Below are positions 58,303-64,000 of a stretch of DNA of 64,000 nucleotides, piece after piece. Source of the DNA: Micractinium sp. NFX-FRZ (taxonomy: Eukaryota > Chlorophyta > Trebouxiophyceae > Chlorellales > Chlorellaceae); assembly GCA_029339195.1 (NCBI GenBank), contig JAPTJF010000304.1:1-64000 (forward strand). Reading direction: 5' to 3'. The first letter of the stretch is position 1; every line of letters begins with the position of its first letter. The position numbers and the translations under genes are program-made. The notes under the pieces are model-generated. The model was not told where the DNA came from. It did no database searches and was given only the letters and a program-made list of their open reading frames with translations.

Positions 58303-58795
58303 CTCTCCCGGCTGTACTCTGGCTCGCTTTGGGCCTGTCCACACCAGCGGGAAGGTGCACACGGACCATCGCTGAGGCACTGTTTCCACAGCCCTCGTGG
58401 CGCCACGCGTCACTGGCACGGGTTTGCTTTCTGCACAGCGGCGATCTGGGCCAGGCACCAGCATCAGGGCAGCCTAAGCGACCAAGCCGGCGGCTTGCAG
58501 CGTCACGCAGGCCTGCAAGGCCGTGGGTTCCGTGCAGCCTAATCCATGTGGGTTTCGCATGCTTGCTTGAAGCCGTCCGCTGCGAAATTTGCCAACCCAA
58601 CTGGGAGTTATTTTCATCACACCCGGCACCTGAGCCGGGATGCAGGCATTTTAGTGTTCACCTTCACCACCTCCTGCCCCCTGCTCGGTCCCAGTAGAAA
58701 ATGCTTGGTCCCTCTCTGCTGCAGCACGTGATCGTGAGAGGCTCAGAGCAGGGCATTTGAGCGACTAGAGATACGAGAACGCGACTGGCACTGCC
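58303..58795. promoter_or_regulatory. Divergent promoter region, Cys-rich gene (-) and LRR gene (+)
   Basis: 493 bp between divergent starts. It includes a GCAAGCAAGCAAGC-type short tandem repeat just inside the neighbouring exon (about 58260-58274). No TATA box is evident. Confidence 0.45.
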
Positions 58796-61700
58796 ATGGC
58801 GCCCTGCCGCCTGCCACTGCCAGCGGGCGCTCGTGCACCCTTCTGCTCGGGCGTCTCGCGCCTGCTGCTGGCCCCCCTCCTTCTGGCCGCATTTCTGGCA
58901 GCACCAGCACCCACACTAGCGGCTGAGACGCCTGGTGGCGGGTCTGCGCTGATCCCCGACCAGCGGATGGAGCAGGCAGGGACGGTGACGCCGGTGAGCA
59001 GTGGCGTGGCGCTGTAGGGCCCGGGCGGCGCTGTCGGCGTCAATTACGTTTCTCCATCCTGCGGGCCCCGCTGTGCATGCACTCCGTAGGTGCTGTGCAA
59101 GCATGCTTCTGCCATGCACCTTGTGCCATCAGCGGGCCTTGTTGCCTGGCCCACCCCCACGTGCACCACATCTGCCCCATGCTGGTGCCCCATGCTCTGC
59201 ATCCCTTCCCGGCAGAGGAACGCCGACCTGTACACGGTGACACCGCCGCAGGGCACCAACCCTGCCATCACCGTCACCCTCACTCCAGTGGTGCGCTGCC
59301 CAGGCAAATTAACACACATGCGAGCATGGCTGGGAATGCATCAGGAGGCCAGGGGTGACCTCTGGCAGCCAGCCCGAGCATGGCAGCAGCTGGGCGCCTC
59401 CTCATCAGCAGGTCCCGCTCACGCCTTGCCCCCCTGACAAGCCCTCTCCTTTTCCAGGATACTGACGGCGACGTGGACTTGTACTGCAGCCGAGGGGAGC
59501 TGCCACCCAGCCGCGACACTGCCGATTTTGTTTCTGAGAGCATCGGCGTCAACCAGGTAGGAGGGTGGGGACAGGAGCAGCATGGGGTGGGGCCCATGGG
59601 CTGGCCCACAGCCGCCCGCCCTGACTGTCTGCCCTGTGCTGTCCACCTACAAGGCCTGCCCTTCTTCGGTCGTTCTCATGCACTGCAGGACATCATCTAC
59701 ATCCCGCCCGTGGACAGCATCGACTCTGGTGAGCTGGCTTGCCTGAATGGCTGCATTTGACAGTGCACGAGTGGGCTTGTCGGGCAGGCAAACTGGCAGG
59801 CGACGTAGGCATCGCCTCAAAGCTGGAACTGACCCTCTAGCCCAGCAGCACTAACGTCAGTGCACCCTTGATATCTGGGGTCTGCAGGCTCCCCTGTATA
59901 CAAGTGTGCCGTCTTCAACCTCGGCGTCTCCCTGGCGCCTGTCAGCGTAAGTTGGATGGTAGCAGGGGCGGGAGGGAGTTTTTTTGGACAGGAAAGTCCT
60001 GACGAGTGTCAATCGGTTCTAACCATGCTATTTCTCTCCATGCCCACAGTACCTCATCCAAGTCACCTACGCTTTTAACAACACGGGCTTGAACACGGCA
60101 GAACAAGCAGTGGCCAAGGAGCTGTTCAACAGGTGGGGTGGAGGGTGGCCGCAATGGCGGCGGGCAGCAGTTATGGGGTGCAGGCAGCGGAAGCTCTATG
60201 GGTGCATTGCAGTGCGGTTGCTACCGCCTGCTGCTGCCTGCACAGCACGTCCGCCCGTGCTGGCTGAGCGTGATATGCGGTACCGCCCGTGCAGGTGCTG
60301 CAAGTCGGACATGGCGTGCAGGAGCTGGAAGCTGGCTAACGACAAGGCGGCCAAGGAGGCGGGGGTGGTGAGTCAACTGTATAAAACTTTTCGAGGGGTT
60401 TGCGCTCGGGTGTGTGTTGTTCATGCAGCAACGCCTCTTTGGCCAAGGCAGGTATGCAAGCTTTGCCCCATCATGGCCTGCCTCCTGGGCTGCCAGAACA
60501 TCCTCCGAGCTTGACCGACCAATCCATCCGTGCTGCCTGTGCTGTGCAGACCCCCTCGCACACTGACAACAACCCAGTCATTGAGACGGACCTGTGCCAG
60601 CTGGGCGGCGTCTGCGCGGCAGGCCATCTCACACAGCTGAATGCCAGGGGTGAGCAGGGAGCACACGGATGGGAGGGCGGCCAGGACGCCTGAGAGGGCC
60701 GAGGTGGTAAAGCACTGCTTTGTGGCAGCTGCTTCGACTCAGGTGCTTTCTGTGGCGTTGCCAGTGAGCGGCAAAGTCGACATGCGGTTCAGCGGCCCAA
60801 CATCCTAGACCCTCACCCCCCTCTGCAGGCTGGTCCATGAAGTGTGACTTCCCGGGTGACCTGTTTGCCCAGTTCCGCAACTTGCGTGCCCTCTTCCTGT
60901 CCTGGAACGAATTTACGGTGGGTGGGTGGGTGGGTGAGTGGGTGTTGAGGGTGGGTGCACGTGTGAGCATCTTGGGCAGGCAGGCACTGGAGGTTCCTGC
61001 CATCTGCCCAGTGCGTCCTGCGCTCGCCCTCGTTTGCCTCAGCACTGCGCAGCGGCCCACCATCTCCAACACCGGCTCCTCACGCTGAATGCAGGGCGAC
61101 ATCCAGCAAGTCGCTAAGTCCCTGTCCCCACTCACCCTGGAAGAGCTGGGCCTGTACGCCAACAAGCTCACGGGGTCTCTGGACGGCGAGCTGTGCAGCC
61201 TGGTGCAGCAGGCAAGTGCGGGCTGCATGGCCTCAGGCGGCAGCTCAGTCACCTGCAAGGCGCGGTCTGTTGCCAGGTGCTTGAAGCTTGGTGCAAAGCA
61301 AGGAATGTTGACCTCCCTACACCACATGGCTGCACTGCAGGGGACTCTGGAGATGCTGCAGCTGGGCGGCGGCAACCAGCTGGCGGGCAGCCTGCCCAGC
61401 TGCCTGTTTGATGCCAAGTCCCGCCTCTTCTTCTTCGGCGGCACCGGAGCGGGCCTGACGGGCGCACTCCCTGATGCCTTCCCTGCCAGCAGCAATTTGC
61501 AGATCCTCGACGTCGCAGAGGTGAGGTGCCAGCACCAGCAGGGGGGGAGGGGAGGAGGGGCTGAGCGTGTGTGTGCTAGCGTGTGTGGTGGTGGTGGTGT
61601 GTGTCGGCAAGTGTGTGCGCGTGCGGTGAGCACAATCGGCACGCTTGATGCAAGCCTTACAGGTCCCCATACTGCCCCCCTGAAACACAGTGCTCATGCT

Positions 61701-62814
61701 GACACACATCTCTGGTTGCAGAACAGCTTCAGTGGACCCATCCCGCCCTCGCTTGCCGCCCTCCCCGAGCTCCTGCGCTTTGCCGCTTCAAACAACAGCC
61801 TGACAGGTACGTGGCCTGCGCGCCCCCCTCATCACATCCCTGCTTTGCCGGGGTCTCACGCCCCTTGCGCCTCGCTGCCCTGCACTCACTGTGCGCCCGC
61901 CTGCCTGCTTGGCACCCTGCTGCCCGCCCGGATACGTGCTGCCTGCCTGTCTGCAGTTAATGACTGGCCTGCACCAATATCCTGATGCTGGTGCAGGGAC
62001 CATACCCATCTTTGCCTCGGCCAATCTTAGTGTGCTGCTGCTGGACAACAACAACCTGCAGGGTGAGTTGAACCACCTGACAACTTTACGCGGTGCCGCT
62101 ATCCCATCTTGAGGGCAGCAACCACCCTTGCATGCTTGTCAGTGCGGCTGCTTGCTTCCATGCCGCTCCCCGTCTCACAAAATACACGACCACCTTCTCA
62201 GTGCCAGGGCATGTCTGTGTGTTCGTCGTAACACCACCACCGCAGGCGAGGTGCCCAAGGAGCTCACCAGCAGCGCCTCCCTCATCCGCCTCAGCGTGGC
62301 CGGCAACCCGCAGCTCACTCCCCCCCGCGCCAGCGCCAGCCCCAGCGCCGGCAGCAGCGGCGGGCTGAGCGCAGGCGCCATCGCTGGCATTTGCATCGGA
62401 GGTACATAGCATGGCCGGTGCACGTGTCCCTTGATTACCGTGTCCATGGTATGAGGCAGCCCCTCACTGCTCACTCTAGCCACAGCAACGGCCGCCCCAT
62501 TCACACCCTTCTATGTGCCCCACCCCCGCCCCCTCCCTGCAGCCGTGCTGGCGGCAGCGGCGGTGGGCTGCGCTGCATTCTGGCTGGTGTCCCGGCGGCG
62601 AAGGGGGCGTGGGCCCCGCACAGCTGCCAACGACCTCAAGTTTAGCAAGTTCTTGGATGACGAGTCGGCCCTGGAAACGGGTGACTCAACAAATGGCCAG
62701 CCTTCGTTCTATGAGGCCCTGCCGGTGCCTGCATTGCCAACTCCGACAACCCCTGGCCAAGCCGGGGTGGAGCTGAGCGGGCGCCCCGCCGCCGGCGCCG
62801 GCGCTGCCGTGTAG
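58796..62814 (+). CDS. LRR single-pass membrane protein with PPC-like N-terminal domain, no kinase
   Basis: Fifteen exons: 58796-58993, 59216-59290, 59458-59556, 59689-59728, 59888-59946, 60050-60132, 60295-60367, 60550-60649, 60829-60917, 61095-61211, 61341-61520, 61722-61806, 61997-62062, 62246-62401, 62543-62814; 1,692 nt, 563 aa. A signal peptide (LLLAPLLLAAFLAAPAPTLA) leads into a beta-rich region (TDGDVDLYCSRGELPPS) that resembles a pre-peptidase C-terminal domain. A Cys-containing segment follows, then about six plant-type LRRs (LEELGLYANKLTGSL, NSFSGPIPPSLAALPEL, NNSLTGTIP). A Ser/Ala/Gly linker and one TM helix (VLAAAAVGCAAFWLVSRRRR) end in a short acidic/Pro tail. It resembles plant receptor-like proteins lacking a kinase, so a surface or wall-sensing role is inferred only. 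The intron after 61211 is GC-AG (CAG|GCAAGT). Confidence 0.88.
60918..60946 (+). repeat. (GGGT)n tract at a 5' splice site
   Basis: Five GTGG/GGGT units directly at the donor of the LRR exon ending at 60917. The repeat offers several overlapping GTGGGT donors. Confidence 0.7.
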
Positions 62815-63650
62815 GAAGGGTGCCCTGCTTATCGCAGGCCTCCATTGCTTTAGCAACCACAAGCACTTCACCACCATATGCCCATTTCCCTGCCACAACT
62901 CTCGTTAGTCACACCGCTCTTCAAGCAACACAGTTACCCTTCACTATCTGAGCACTGGCACGCACCTGCTGAGAGGTGGCGCTGCATTGCTCCCAGCCCC
63001 CCCTCTGAAGCCCATCATGTACAGAAGCCCTGCACAGGCACCTGCGCCAGTAGTTATATTGTTCATGTAATATATAACCTGCCCTCTGGTCCACCATGCC
63101 TGTAATATGTCTAGTGAGTACAAAGGGGTGGCAAGCTGCAAGCTTGCAGGCTCTGGGGGCGCAGGTGGCGGCAGGCAGCTGATGAGGCGCAGTGGCGGCC
63201 ACGCCCGCGTGCTGATCGCCCAATACTATTTTGTTCACCAGTGATTGGTTGCCGCTGAACGAGGGAGACAAACCTCGTGGGGTAGGTGGGCCGCCTGCAG
63301 GGCTGGGACCAGCGGCGCCCCGGTAGGAGGGACGGCAGCAGCAGAGGGTGTGGCGGCGGAACAGTGGGGCCGCCCTGGGGCGGCCCGCGCGCTGAAAATA
63401 TGGCGCGCTGTTTATGGCGCGCTGGATCTTGCCTGCCCGCGCTGGCCAGCAATGGTGCCTACTTGCAGTTTTACCTGCACCGCCGGCGGAATGAATGTGC
63501 ATCGGCGAGCGCCTTTGCCACATCACACAATCGAGCCTCATCTGCTGCGAGTGCTTTGGGCGACTCCCCAACCCATCCAGCTCTGGCGGGCCCTTGCGTG
63601 CATTCCGCCAGCCCTTGACGGAGTCACTCATCAGCTCAGGACCAGGCACC
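62815..63650. other. Intergenic: LRR gene 3' flank and next promoter
   Basis: 836 bp. TGTAA occurs at 63066-63070 and 63101-63105 (plus), 252 and 287 bp after the stop. An AT-rich patch (ATGTAATATATAACC) surrounds the first. The remainder is GC-rich upstream sequence of the next gene. Confidence 0.55.
63101..63105 (+). promoter_or_regulatory. TGTAA poly(A) signal candidate for the LRR gene
   Basis: One of two TGTAA copies about 250-290 bp after the stop codon at 62814. Confidence 0.5.
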
Positions 63651-64000
63651 ATGCAGAGCCTCAGCGCAAAGACCGCCATGTCTGGCACCTGCGTGGTGCG
63701 TGCAGGGAGAGAACCGGCGGGCGGGCAGCTTGGCGGTTGGCTAAGAGCCATCAATGGCAGCTTTTCGCAGCGGCAGGCGCTGTTGGGGAGCCCCAGCGGC
63801 CTCTCAGCGGGCGCCTGGCATCAGCCACCCTGAACCCCTTTGGCTATAGGAGGCCCTTGGGCGGGGCACCGCTCCTAGCGGCTGCTCGCGCGCCGAAACC
63901 GCGGCAATCACCCCGCACTGCCATCCCCCTGCCTGCAGGTTGCCAAGGGCCAGACTGCCCGCGCCGCCCGCTCCGGCGTCGTGGTGCGTGCCGCCCAGCG
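63651..64000 (+). CDS. 5' end of a plastid-targeted protein (truncated by window end)
   Basis: Exon 1 is 63651-63695 and exon 2 starts at 63939 and runs off the window. They join in phase to an N-terminus beginning MQSLSAKTAMSGTCVVAKGQ and ending RSGVVVRAAQ. It is rich in Ser, Ala, Val and Arg without acidic residues, ending in a VRAA motif typical of chlorophyte stromal transit peptide cleavage sites. The mature protein is outside the window, so its function cannot be called. Thylakoid or stromal enzymes are the usual owners of such leaders. Confidence 0.65.

Overview
This window is nuclear DNA from a GC-rich, intron-dense green alga, most likely a trebouxiophyte of the Chlorella/Micractinium type. 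The evidence is the gene content: a plastid-type SufD beside a mitochondrial NFS1 with an N-terminal leader, a GT77 wall/Golgi glycosyltransferase, a plant-style LRR membrane protein and a closing plastid transit peptide. Exons are mostly 50-200 bp with GT-AG borders, often ending G|GTG and starting CTGCAG|, and several 3' flanks carry the chlorophyte poly(A) signal TGTAA. No prokaryotic operons, RNA genes, CRISPR arrays or transposase genes were seen. I rebuilt the gene models by eye by joining exons in phase. Twelve recognisable or well-formed genes splice into uninterrupted frames of whole codons.

Layout. 0.2-2.3 kb (+): orphan multi-pass membrane protein, 5' incomplete. 3.4-5.9 kb (+): orphan, possibly plastid-targeted. 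6.5-14.7 kb (-): DYRK-type kinase with a 1,000-residue Q/A-rich N-terminus and a minisatellite in intron 3. 15.8-19.6 kb (+): PRP38-type splicing factor with an RS tail. 20.6-27.8 kb (-): poly(A)-binding protein. 28.7-31.3 kb (+): lipoate-protein ligase-like protein. 32.1-39.9 kb (+): GT77-type transferase. 40.9-42.0 kb (-): Sm protein G. 42.4-44.8 kb (-): p23 co-chaperone. 45.1-47.1 kb (+): LYAR zinc-finger nucleolar protein. 47.9-53.1 kb (+): NFS1 cysteine desulfurase. 53.5-56.9 kb (-): SufD. 57.3-58.3 kb (-): small Cys-rich single-pass membrane protein. 58.8-62.8 kb (+): LRR membrane protein. 63.65 kb to end (+): first exons of a plastid-targeted protein.

Functionally the window is mostly housekeeping RNA biology (PRP38, SmG, PABP, LYAR) and Fe-S/lipoate cofactor metabolism (NFS1, SufD, lipoate ligase). 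NFS1 and SufD are convergent neighbours.

The most unusual signal is in the introns. In at least eight genes, one or more introns contain decayed extra copies ('echoes') of the edge of a flanking exon together with the adjoining splice site. They usually lie about 35-140 bp apart, and several still read in frame as diverged versions of the exon. They look like tandem duplications across exon-intron junctions that became trapped in, and lengthened, the introns. A second unusual trait is about seven GC-AG introns in roughly 127 modelled. A third is two genes whose first coding exon is only the ATG.
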